64,000 nucleotides of DNA, from NCBI GenBank assembly GCA_963798455.1, contig CAWCTD010000003.1:3162001-3226000 (forward strand), in the 5' to 3' direction. Each line of letters opens with the position of its first letter. The stretch's first letter is position 1. This document shows, piece by piece, positions 16,897-25,131 of this stretch. Source of the DNA: CAWCTD01 sp963798455. GTDB taxonomy: Bacteria > Acidobacteriota > Terriglobia > Bryobacterales > Bryobacteraceae. Position numbers and translations under genes: made by a program. The notes beneath the pieces were generated by a model. The model saw nothing but the letters and a program-made list of their open reading frames with translations. It was not told the DNA's origin and ran no database searches.

Positions 16897-17753
16897 GCTA
16901 CGTCTTCTATCCGGGCTGCTCGCTGGATGGCACGGCCAAAGACTTCTACCGCTCCACCCTGGCGGTGGCGGCGAAGCTGGGCTTGGAGTTGCCCGAGCTG
17001 AAGGACTGGATCTGCTGCGGCTCCACCGCCGCTCACACCAGCGATCCGCTGCTGGCCGACGCCCTGCCGGCCCAGAACCTCTCGGCGGCCGCCGGCAAGA
17101 CGGTCGCCGTGGCCTGCGCTTCCTGCTACAGCCGGCTGAAGATGGCCAACCATCACATCACCGGGGACGCCGCCGTGCGGGCGAAAGTCGCGCAGGTCGT
17201 CGGAAACGACTACGATGGCCGGACGCCAGTCCTGCACCTGCTGGAGATCCTCTACCGCGACATCGGACGCGAGCGGATTACCGCCGCCATCCGCCGCCCG
17301 CTGGTGGGGCTGAAGGTCGCCTGTTACTACGGCTGTCTTCTGACGCGCCCGCCCGAGGCCACCAACTTCGATGATGCCGAAGACCCCAGGCTGATGGATC
17401 AGCTCATGGAGGCCGCGGGAGCCACGGCGGTGGACTGGCCCCACAAGACCGAGTGCTGCGGCGCAAGCTTCTCCATCACCGATAGCCGCATCGTTCTGCG
17501 GCTGAGCAACGAAATCCTGTCCATGGCCAGCGCGGCCGGGGTGGACTGCATCGTGACCGCGTGTCCCCTTTGCCAGATGAACCTGGACATGCGGCAGAAG
17601 GACATCGAGGCCAGGTTTGGCCGCCGGTACAACCTGCCCGTCTTCTACTTCACGCAGTTGCTGGGCCTGGCGATGGGTTGCTCCGCGGACGAGCTGTCGC
17701 TGAAGAGCCTGGTGGTGGAGCCGCAGCCGCTGCTGGAGGCCAAAGGACTATGA
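16893..17753 (+). CDS. hdrB: heterodisulfide reductase subunit B homologue
   Basis: 286 residues, GTG start overlapping hdrC. Two CCG domains are present. The first has YVFYPGCSLDG, WICCGSTAAH and ACASCYSRLKMANHHI. The second has CYYGCLLTRPPEA, TECCGASFSI and ACPLCQMNLDMRQ. These cysteines build the two non-cubane [4Fe-4S] clusters where methanogens reduce CoM-S-S-CoB. In MetFV-associated complexes the physiological substrate of HdrB is unknown, and no disulfide substrate is implied by this cluster. Length and motifs are normal. Confidence 0.88.
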   Translation: MSYVFYPGCSLDGTAKDFYRSTLAVAAKLGLELPELKDWICCGSTAAHTSDPLLADALPAQNLSAAAGKTVAVACASCYSRLKMANHHITGDAAVRAKVAQVVGNDYDGRTPVLHLLEILYRDIGRERITAAIRRPLVGLKVACYYGCLLTRPPEATNFDDAEDPRLMDQLMEAAGATAVDWPHKTECCGASFSITDSRIVLRLSNEILSMASAAGVDCIVTACPLCQMNLDMRQKDIEARFGRRYNLPVFYFTQLLGLAMGCSADELSLKSLVVEPQPLLEAKGL

Positions 17754-20700
17754 GCGTGCAGAACGCCCCCGAGGCCGTCGGCGCCGTGCTGGTCTGCGGG
17801 GCAGGCATCACGGGCATCCAGGCTTCTCTGGACCTCGCCGAGAGCGGCTTCAAGGTCTACCTGCTGGATTCCTCGCCGGCCATCGGCGGCAACATGGCCC
17901 AGCTGGACAAGACCTTCCCCACCGGCGACTGCGCCATGTGCATTCTCTCGCCCAAGCTGGTGGAGTGCGCCCGGAACAAGAACATCGAGATCATCACGCT
18001 GGCCGACGTCCAAGGCATCTCCGGCGAACCGGGCAACTTCAAGGTCAAGATCCGCCAGAACCCGCGCTACGTGGACGTGGACAAGTGCAACGCCTGCGGC
18101 GAGTGTACCGAGGCTTGTCCCGTCGAGCTCCCCAGCGAGTTCGACCGCCGACTCGGCACGCGGAAAGCGATCTTCCGGCCCTACCCGCAGGCGATCCCGA
18201 ACATCTTTGGAATTTCAAAGGCCGAGGGGCGCGCGCCGTGCAAAGCCTCCTGTCCGGCGGGTGTGAACGCGCAGGGCTACATCGCGCTGACCGCGGCGGG
18301 CAAGTTCAAAGAGGCTTACGAGCTCATCCGCGAGCGCTGCCCGCTCCCGGCCGCCTGCGGACGCGTGTGCCAGCATCCCTGCCAGGACGACTGCAATCGC
18401 ACCGAGATCGACGAAGCCGTGAATGTCCGCGATCTCAAGCGCTTCATCGCCGATTACATCCACGCCAACCCCGACCAGTATCCGGCCGCTAAGCCGCCGG
18501 CCGCGAAGTTGGATGCAAGGGTCGCCATTATCGGCGGGGGTCCGGCGGGCCTGACCGCGGCCTCGGACCTGGCCTTGCTGGGCTACGGTGTAACCCTGTT
18601 CGAGGCTCAGCCGCATCTGGGCGGCATGTTGCGCTACGGCATCCCGAGCTACCGCCTTCCCGACGATGTCCTGGACAAGGAAGATTCAGTACATTCTCGA
18701 CTTGGGCGTGGAGGCCAGGACCAGCACACGAGTGGCTGACCCCGAAGAATCTCCTGGAGTCCGGATTCAACGCCGTCTTCGCGGCCCCCGGCGCCTGGAT
18801 CAGCCGCAAGCTGGGCATTCCCGGCGAGGATGCGCCGGGCGTCTGGGCGGGCCTGGATTTCCTCTACCAGGTCAACAGCGGCAAGCAGCCGGCCATCGGC
18901 CCCAAGGTAGTGGTCATCGGCGGCGGCGACGTCGCCATGGATGCGGCGCGATGCGCCCTGCGGCTGCCGGGCGTGACCTCGGTACACGTGGCTTGTCTCG
19001 AGAGCCGCGCGGAAATGCCGGCCCACTCCTGGGAGGCCGCCGAGGCCATCGAGGAAGGCGTCATCTTCCACAACAGTCTGGGACCGGCCGAAGATCGAGG
19101 CCGGCGCCGTCACCTTCCGCGCCTGCACCAGCGTCTTCGATGAGAACAAGCGGTTCAACCCCCAGTTCGACGATTCACGGACGAGCACCCTCGCGGCCGA
19201 CACGGTCATCGTGACCATCGGACAGGGCAATCGACCCATCCGACGCCTCGCGTCGCGGACAGGCAACATCGCCGCCGACGACACCTCGCCACCACATCCC
19301 CGGCGTGTTCGCCGGCGGCGATGCGGTGCTGGGTCCGGCCTCCATGGTGGACGCCATGGCGCACGGTCACAGGGCTGCCGAAGCCATCGATGCCTATCTT
19401 CGGGGGGCCAAACCAGCGCAGGCAGTCGGCCTCCGCCTTTGCGCAGCGCGCCCGCAACCCCCGGCCCGACGCCCCGCGTCAGGACCGCGTCAGGATGCCG
19501 CAGACCAGCGTCGCCGAGCGGACTCGCGGCTTCGCCGAAATCGATCTGGGCTACGGCCCGGAGCAGGCCATCGCCGAGGCCAGGCGCTGCCTGGCCTGCG
19601 GGTTGTGCAGCGAGTGCATGCAGTGTGTCAAGGTCTGCGCGGCCGGAGCCATCCGGCACGACCAGCAGCCCGCCGAATTGCAGACTCGACGTCGGCAGCG
19701 TCATCCTGACGCCGGGCTTCGAGGAGTTCCAGGCTTCGCTTCGAGGCGAGTTCGGCCACGGCCGGTACGCCAACGTGCTCTCCAGCGTGCAGTTCGAGCG
19801 GATGCTCTCGGCGGCGGGCCCGACCGGCGGCCAGGTCGAGCGGCCTTCGGACGGCGGCCCGGTGAGGAAGATCGCCTTCATCCAGTGCGTGGGCAGCCGC
19901 GACGCCGCCCGCGGCAACGGCTACTGCTCCTCCATCTGCTGCATGAGCGCCACCAAGGAGGCGATGGTCGCCCTGGAGCACGCCCACGGGCAGCAGCTCG
20001 AGGTCTCCATCTTCTGCATGGATGTGCGCGCCTTCGGCAAGGAGTTCGACAGCTACGTCAACCGCGCGCGCGACGAGCACGGCGTGAAGTACATCCGCGC
20101 CATCCCCTCGCGCGTCGTCGAGATGCCCGGCACGAAGAACCCCGCGCGTTCGCTACTTCGATCAGGACGGCGCCGAGCAGCAGCAGGAGTTCGACCTGGT
20201 GGTGCTCAGCGTCGGGCTGCGGCCTCCGTCCAGCGTGAAGGACATGGCGGGGCGGCTGGGGCTGGAGCTCAACGAGTTCGGCTTCGCCCAGACCGACCGG
20301 CTCGCGCCCCTGGCGACGTCGCAAGCCCGGCATCTACGTGGCGGGCGCGTTCCAGGAGCCCAAGGACATTCCCGAATCGGTGGCCCAGGCCTCGGCGGCC
20401 GCCGCCTGCGCCATGGACCAGCTCGCGCCCGCCCGCGGCACGATGATCCAGCGCCACGAGTACCCGTGGGAGCGAGACATCACCGACGAGTCCGCCGCGC
20501 GTCGGCGTGTTCATCTGCCACTGCGGTCACAACATCGCCTCGGTCGTCGACGTGAAGCAGGTCGCCGAGCGCGCGGCCAGGATGCCCAACGTCTGCCACG
20601 CCGAAGCCAGCCTGTACACGTGCTCGGACACCAACCAGCAGCACATCAAGGACATGATCCGGGAGCACCGGCTCAACCGCCTGGTGGTGGCCTCCTGCTC

Positions 20701-22184
20701 GCCGCGGACGCACGAGATGCTCTTCCAGGAGACGCTCCGCGAGAGCGGCCTGAACCAGTACCTGTTCGCCATGACCAACATCCGCGACCAGTGCTCCTGG
20801 GTCCACAAGGACGACCCGGTCGCCGCCACGGAGAAGGCGGTGGACCTGATGTCGCATGGCCGTCGCGCAGGGCGCGGCACCTCAAGCCGCTCCAGACCGG
20901 CCAGCTGCCGGTGACGGCCTCGGCCCTGGTTCTCGGCGGCGGGCTGGCAGGCATGACCGCGGCACTGGGCATCGCCGACCAGGGTTTCGACGTGCACCTG
21001 GTGGAGAAGGAAGCCGGTCCTGGGCGGCATGCTCCGCAACATCCACCGCACCTTGGAGCGGGCCGACGTGCAGGCCTACCTCGGCCAGCTCGTGGCCAAG
21101 GTCCAGTCACACCCCAGGATCGACGTGTACCTGAGCGCCACGCTGGCCAGTATCAGCGGCCACGTGGGCAACTTCAAGAGCGTCCTGAACGCGGCGGGAC
21201 ACGAGAAGCCCATCAGCCATGGCGTGGTGATCATCGCCACCGGCGGCGGGGAGCGAACGACTGAGCTGTACCTCCACGGCAAGAATCCTCACGTGACGAC
21301 GCAGCGCAAGCTGCGAGGCGATTCTGGCCGGTGGCCTGCCGCACGAGCTGGCAACCAAGGACGATCCCACCGTGGTCATGATCCAGTGCGTCGAGAGCCG
21401 CAATGACCGGAACCCGTATTGCAGCCGGTCTGCTGCTCCGAGGCGGTCAAGAACGCGCTGGAGATCAAGCGCCGCCTGCCGCGGGCCAGGGTGGTCGTTC
21501 TCGGCCGCGACATCCGCACGTACGGATTCCGCGAGGTCTACTTCCAGAAGGCCCGCGAAGAAGGGCGTGCTGTTCGTCCGCCATCCGGACAAGAGCGACC
21601 CCGTGGTCACCGAAGACGGCGGCCGGCTCAAAGTCACCGTTCACGACGCCTCCAGCCACCGCGAGCTTGTCCTGCGCCCGGACCTGCTGGTGCTCTCCAC
21701 CGGCATCGCTCCCGCCGCGGACAACCCGGTGCTCTCGGGCCTGCTGCGGAGCGCCCTCACGGCCGACGGCTTCTTCCTGGAGGCCCACCCCAAGCTGCGC
21801 CCGGTGGATCTGGCCAACGAGGGCGAGTTCCTGTGCGGCCTGGCTCACTCGCCGCGATTCATCGACGAGACGATCGCCCAGGCCCAGGCCGCCGCGGGAC
21901 GGGCCACCACCGTCCTTTCCAAGACGCACCTGGAGATTCCCGGACAGGTCGCCCGGGTCAATCCGGTGAACTGCGTGGCCTGCGCCACCTGCGTGAAGGT
22001 CTGCCCGTACGGCGCCCCGATGATCAACGATCTCAACAAGGCCGAGATCCAGGGCGCCAAGTGCATGGGCTGCGGAAGCTGCGCGGCCGCCTGCCCGGCC
22101 AGGACCATCACCCTCCAGCACCAGGAAGACCAGGCGCTGGTGGCCATGCTCGACGAACTCCTCGTCGGCGGAGGCGTCGCATGA
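17750..22184 (+). pseudogene. hdrA: HdrA with embedded GltD-like NADPH-oxidoreductase domain, interrupted by about 15 frameshifts
   Basis: Reading through the shifts gives one protein of about 1,475 residues. The order is a first HdrA-like FAD domain (VLVCGAGITGIQASLDLAESGF, CNACGECTEACPV) and a GltD/PreT-like domain (CKASCPAGVNAQGYI, CGRVCQHPCQDDCNR, IIGGGPAGLTAASDLALLG, VVVIGGGDVAMDAARC, FAGGDAVLGP). A cysteine cluster follows (CLACGLCSECMQCVKVC), then a second complete HdrA core (GVFICHCGHNIASVV, VLGGGLAGMTAALGIADQG, CVACATCVKVCPYG, CMGCGSCAAACPAR). The 5' 930 nt is clean. Shifts near 18680, 18732, 19092, 19290, 19410, 19688, 20148, 20318, 20502, 20852, 20872, 21015, 21316, 21430 and 21562 are all +1 but one. 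Reading frames between shifts are undamaged, so a consensus error is likelier than decay. Confidence 0.8.
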
Positions 22185-22618
22185 GTCAGCCGAATCACAT
22201 GGGAGCCGAAGATCATCGCCTTCTGCTGCAACTACTGCGCCTACGCGGCGGCGGACCTGGCGGGCTCCAAGCGCATGCAGTATCCCGTCGAACGTGCGGA
22301 TCATTCACGCGCCCTGTACCGGCAAGATCGAGATGGAGCACATCCTCGAGGCCTTCGAGAAGGGCATCGACGGGATTCTGGTGGCCGGGTGCCTGGAGGG
22401 CGGCTGCCACTTCCTGGAGGGCAATCTGCGGGCCCGCAAGCGCACCGACCGCATCCGCGAGATCCTCGACGAGATCGGCGTGGGCGGCGAGCGGCTGAAG
22501 ATGGTCAACCTCTCGGCCGCGGATGGCCCCCACTTTCGTCCAGCGCGTCCAGGAGATCGTGGAAACGGTGCGAGCGCTGGGCCCAATCCGCTCAGAAGAA
22601 AGTGTAGGAGCGCCATGA
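22181..22618 (+). pseudogene. mvhD: MvhD-family [2Fe-2S] subunit, second copy, with three frameshifts
   Basis: After allowing +1 shifts near 22208, 22291 and 22530, the product is about 145 residues, the normal MvhD length. It has the canonical KIIAFCCNYCAYAAAD, IIHAPCTGKIEMEHILEAFEKGIDGILVAGC and GGCHFLEGNLRARKRTDRIREILDEIG motifs. It is closer to standard MvhD than the first copy at 9311. ATGA overlaps join it to both hdrA and metV. It would receive or donate electrons at HdrA next to the MetFV reductase. The shifts belong to the indel-rich patch. Confidence 0.8.
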
Positions 22619-23285
22619 TTGTCGCTACCCCGAAACCTGTCACCGAACTGAAGGATCTCATCGCGCGCCACCACAAGGTCCTCTTCGTGGGCTGCGGCAC
22701 CTGCGTCACGGTGTGCCTGGCCGGCGGCGAGCGCGAGGTGGGCATTGCCTCCTACGCCATCGCGCATGGCGCGCAAGATCGAGGGCAAGCCGCTGGAGCT
22801 GACCCAGGTCACCATCGAGCGGCAGTGCGAGAACGAGTTCATCAAGGACCTGGCCGAGCCGGTGTCGAAGACCGACGCCATCGTCTCGTTCGGCTGCGGG
22901 GCGGGCGTGCAGGCCATCGCCGAGCGGTTCCCCACCAAGCCGGTTTACGCGGGCCTGAACACGCAGTTCCTGGGCATCCTGGAAGAGCAGGCGGTCTGGA
23001 CCGAGAAGTGCCTGGGCTGCGGCGACTGCATGCTGGCGCAGTTCGGCGGCATCTGCCCGGTGACGCGCTGCGCCAAGCGCCTGCTGAACGGCCCCTGCGG
23101 CGGCTCAAGCGAAAGAGCATTGCGAGGTCGCCGAGGATCGCCCCTGCGCCTGGCAGCTCATCTACACGCGCCTCAAGAATATCGGCCAGCTCGACCGCCT
23201 GGACACCATCGTCCCCCCCAAAGACTGGCGTCCCGCCTGGCACGCCGGCGCCCGCAAGATCGTGCGCAAAGAACATCGGGTCTGA
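22615..23285 (+). pseudogene. metV: MetV, zinc-finger subunit of Hdr-linked methylene-THF reductase, with two frameshifts
   Basis: About 222 residues after correcting +1 shifts near 22769 and 23113. Residues near 25-45 show VGCGTCVTVCLAGGE. The MTHFR C-terminal domain follows: IVSFGCGAGVQAIAERF, KCLGCGDCMLAQFGGICPVTRCAKRLLNGPCGGS, and a tail with CAWQLIYTRLKNIGQL and PPKDWRPAWHAGARK. In Moorella, MetV binds MetF and the HdrABC-MvhD module. It is the last gene of the operon. Its final 141 nt recur at 24286-24426 and partly at 23487-23554. Confidence 0.8.
23145..23285 (+). repeat. metV 3'-end direct repeat, copy A (in gene)
   Basis: The last 141 nt of metV, from TGCGCCTGG to the stop codon, correspond position for position to 24286-24426 without gaps (roughly 90% identical by eye). 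All copies end with the codons for Glu-His-Arg-Val and a stop. See the finding on gene-end duplication. Confidence 0.8.
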
Positions 23286-23643
23286 ACCATCAGGAGGCTT
23301 CGAGCGGACCGCTGACCACCGAAAACCGCGAAAAGTGTCGAGATCTGTCGAGTCGTGTCGACGAAGCTACCTCCACCCCCATGCTGCCTCAGAGTTTCCG
23401 GGCTGGAAGCAGCGGCTGAGGGCAATTGACTGAAAAGTCAAGAGACATACTCTTACACAGGCCGTGATTTCAGCTTTGGAAGTGAGCCAAAGACGGGCGC
23501 CCCGCGTGGCACACCGGCGCCCGAAGGATCGTGCGCGAAGAACACCGGGTATAGATCTGCCCGAGTGCCCTGGCGGCTCCCGGCGCATGTTCGATAGAAC
23601 GGCTCGCCGCCGCTTGTAGGACAATAGTGAGCGGGACCATGCC
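23286..23643. other. intergenic stretch without a recognised gene
   Basis: This 358-nt stretch holds the short metV 3'-end copy B (23487-23554) and otherwise nothing I can assign. No convincing start/RBS pair, terminator or RNA fold was seen. A small imperfect repeat of TCGAG/TCGTG words occurs near 23338-23362. A strong promoter for the DUF433 gene was not recognised. Confidence 0.5.
23487..23554 (+). repeat. metV 3'-end direct repeat, copy B (partial)
   Basis: These 68 nt match the terminal part of copies A and C (from CCAAAGAC to the stop codon, here TAG). The sequence is closer to copy C than to A; for example CGAAGGATCGTGCGCGAAG is shared by B and C only. It lies upstream of the DUF433/DUF5615 pair. 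Confidence 0.75.
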
Positions 23644-23868
23644 ATGTTCGACCGAATCACCTGGAATCCCAAACAGATGAATGGACAGCCGTGCGTTCGC
23701 GGGATGCGTCTCACGGTCCGGCGAGTTGTGGCGGCAGTGGCTGTCTATCCGGACCGCCAGGAGCTGCTCCGAAACTATCCCGATCTGGAAGAGGAAGACA
23801 TCCGCCAGGCCCTGGAGTTTGCCGCTGCGAATCTGGCCGACGACGCCTCCGAGATGCCAGCCGCGTGA
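23644..23868 (+). CDS. DUF433 antitoxin-like protein
   Basis: 74 residues with the complete DUF433 pattern: the N-terminal strand FDRITWNPKQMNGQPCVRGMRLTVRRVVAAV, then a helix-turn-helix-like YPDLEEEDIRQALEFAAANL. DUF433 proteins are predicted DNA-binding antitoxins paired with PIN-like toxins. The stop overlaps the GTG start of the next gene (GTGA), the usual coupling of such pairs. It lies between copies B and C of the metV 3' end, so it looks like an inserted cassette rather than part of the Hdr operon. Confidence 0.8.
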   Translation: MFDRITWNPKQMNGQPCVRGMRLTVRRVVAAVAVYPDRQELLRNYPDLEEEDIRQALEFAAANLADDASEMPAA

Positions 23869-24260
23869 GTGAGCCCACCTCTGTTTCCCTCAGACTTCTT
23901 CTCGATCAGGGAATCCCAGCGGATTCCGTGGCACTGTTCCGCGCGCTTGGCTACGAGTGCTGGCATGTCTCCGAATTCGGAATGCAAAGAGCTGACGATG
24001 AGGACATCCTCACTTTCGCGCACGAGCGCGGTTGTGTTGTCGTTACGCTGGACGCCGACTTTCACGCTCTTGTTGCGGTACGTGGCCTTTCCGGACCATC
24101 GGTCATTCGCCTCCGCCGCGAGGGCTGCCGGGCTCAGGCTGTCGTCAGGCTCCTGGAAGGGGTCTTACGCAATCGCTGTACGGACTTGGCGGAGGGTGCT
24201 CTCATCTCGGTGAAGGAGCATCGGGTTACCTGCCATCGATTGCCTGTCGGCAAGCAGTGA
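23865..24260 (+). CDS. DUF5615 PIN-like toxin candidate
   Basis: 131 residues from a GTG overlapping the DUF433 stop. The PIN-like acidic residues are visible: LRLLLDQGIPADSVALFRALG (Asp near residue 13), GMQRADDEDILTFAHERG and VVTLDADFHALV. These match the DUF5615/Mut7-C-like fold, which is predicted to cut RNA. Partnership with DUF433 is a recurrent toxin-antitoxin arrangement. A function in phage defence or plasmid-like maintenance is possible but not shown by the sequence. The pair is flanked by metV 3'-end copies. Confidence 0.8.
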   Translation: MSEPTSVSLRLLLDQGIPADSVALFRALGYECWHVSEFGMQRADDEDILTFAHERGCVVVTLDADFHALVAVRGLSGPSVIRLRREGCRAQAVVRLLEGVLRNRCTDLAEGALISVKEHRVTCHRLPVGKQ

Positions 24261-24285
24261 TCGTACCCCGGGAGCCGAGCTGGTC

Positions 24286-24426
24286 TGCGCCTGGCAGCTC
24301 ATCTACACCCGCCTCAAGAACATCGGCGAGCTCGACCGCCTGGACGCCATCGTCCAACCCAAAGACTGGCACCCCGCGTGGCACTCCGGCGCCCGAAGGA
24401 TCGTGCGCGAAGAACACCGGGTGTGA
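24286..24426 (+). repeat. metV 3'-end direct repeat, copy C
   Basis: A full-length (141 nt) copy of the metV 3' end, in frame to a TGA at 24424-24426 and without its own start. Differences from copy A include synonymous changes as well as replacements (for example GQL to GEL, AGARK to SGARR). This suggests divergence from a related metV, not a very recent tandem duplication. It directly follows the DUF5615 gene. Confidence 0.8.
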
Positions 24427-24433
24427 CACCCCA

Positions 24434-24520
24434 GTGGGGCGGACTTTAGTCTGCGGCCGGCTTTCAAGCCGGCTTTGCGCCGCGTGAAAACGCGGCGGCA
24501 GCCACGATTGGCTGCCCCAC
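24434..24520. repeat. multi-stem palindromic element (possible structured RNA or intergenic repeat)
   Basis: The outer arms GTGGGGC (24434-24440) and GCCCCAC (24514-24520) enclose three perfect hairpins: GCCGGCTTTCAAGCCGGC (24456-24473), CGCCGCGTGAAAACGCGGCG (24478-24497, GAAA tetraloop) and GCAGCCACGATTGGCTGC (24498-24515). A smaller GACTTTAGTC lies near the left arm. The result is a clover-like fold on either strand. It lies between the metV copy C and the his promoter and resembles dispersed acidobacterial intergenic repeats; a regulatory or insulator role is conceivable. Confidence 0.65.
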
Positions 24521-24589
24521 CGCCCAAAGCGGACAGATCACATGCTAACGACACCACGCCTGGGAGAACCTTCCGGTTGCCGCCGGTTC

Positions 24590-24598
24590 TGGTATACT
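24590..24598 (+). promoter_or_regulatory. extended -10 promoter of the his operon
   Basis: TGGTATACT is an extended -10 element with the -10 hexamer at 24593-24598, just upstream of the his leader peptide at 24617. The -35 region (TTCCGG around 24571) is weak, as expected with an extended -10. Transcription would start around 24605. Confidence 0.55.
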
Positions 24599-24616
24599 AA
24601 CCGTTTTAGAGTCAAC

Positions 24617-24673
24617 ATGTCCGTCGCCACGTTCCATCACCGCCACCATCGGGCTGTCATCGCGACGGGCTGA
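24617..24673 (+). CDS. hisL: his operon leader peptide
   Basis: An 18-codon reading frame, MSVATFHHRHHRAVIATG, with four histidines within five codons followed by a stop. It sits between the his promoter and a rho-independent terminator at 24710-24737 that precedes hisI. This is the arrangement of a transcription attenuator: ribosome stalling at the His codons when charged tRNA-His is low would favour an antiterminator. It is too short for ordinary gene calling, and I am confident of the assignment because of the His run and its position. Confidence 0.85.
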   Translation: MSVATFHHRHHRAVIATG

Positions 24674-24709
24674 TTTCTGAGCATTCTTCCAAGCGAAATT
24701 GCAGAGGAG

Positions 24710-24737
24710 GCCCGCCGCAGGTCAGGCGGGCTTTTTT
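24710..24737 (+). terminator. his attenuator terminator
   Basis: The stem GCCCGCC / GGCGGGC with an 8-nt loop is followed by six T residues (24732-24737). It ends 13 nt before the hisI start codon. Upstream GC-rich words between hisL and the stem could form the competing antiterminator; I did not fold it. Confidence 0.85.
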
Positions 24738-24750
24738 GTTGGGGTACGCG

Positions 24751-25131
24751 ATGAAATTGGATTTTGACAAGCTGGGCGGGCTCGTGCCGGCCGTCATCCA
24801 GGACCGGGCAACCGGCCGCGTCCTGATGGTAGGCTTCATGAACGAGGAGGCCTTCCGAAAAACGGTGGAGACGGGCTTCGCGACATTTTACAGCCGCTCC
24901 AGAAACAAGCTCTGGATGAAAGGAGAGACCTCGGGCCACCGCCTGGTGGTCAAGGAGATCTCCACCGACTGCGATCAGGATTCCCTCCTGGTGCGCGTCG
25001 AGCCGCTTGGGCCCGGCGTCTGCCACGAAGGCTATCAGAGCTGCTTCTACCGAATGCTCAGGGACGGCGAATGGGTGGTTTCCGAGGAACCCACCTACGA
25101 CCCCGTCCGGACGTATGGGGGCCAGAAATGA
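24751..25131 (+). CDS. hisI: phosphoribosyl-AMP cyclohydrolase
   Basis: 126 residues. Signature motifs are all present: GLVPAVIQDRATGRVLMVGFMNEEAF, FYSRSRNKLWMKGETSGH and DCDQDSLLVRVEPLGPGVCHEGYQSCFYR, with the zinc-binding Cys residues and Mg-binding Asp residues. It opens the ring of PR-AMP in step 3 of histidine synthesis. No HisE (PR-ATP pyrophosphatase) domain is fused, so that step must be encoded elsewhere. It is the first structural gene after the attenuator and its stop overlaps hisG. Confidence 0.93.
   Translation: MKLDFDKLGGLVPAVIQDRATGRVLMVGFMNEEAFRKTVETGFATFYSRSRNKLWMKGETSGHRLVVKEISTDCDQDSLLVRVEPLGPGVCHEGYQSCFYRMLRDGEWVVSEEPTYDPVRTYGGQK

Noticed and set aside
18660..23120. Programmed frameshifting or many separate small genes in the hdrA-metV region
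   Set aside because: About 20 sites with differing sequence context and no slippery heptamers or stimulators; fragments join into single known protein families. An error patch or recent mutation is simpler.
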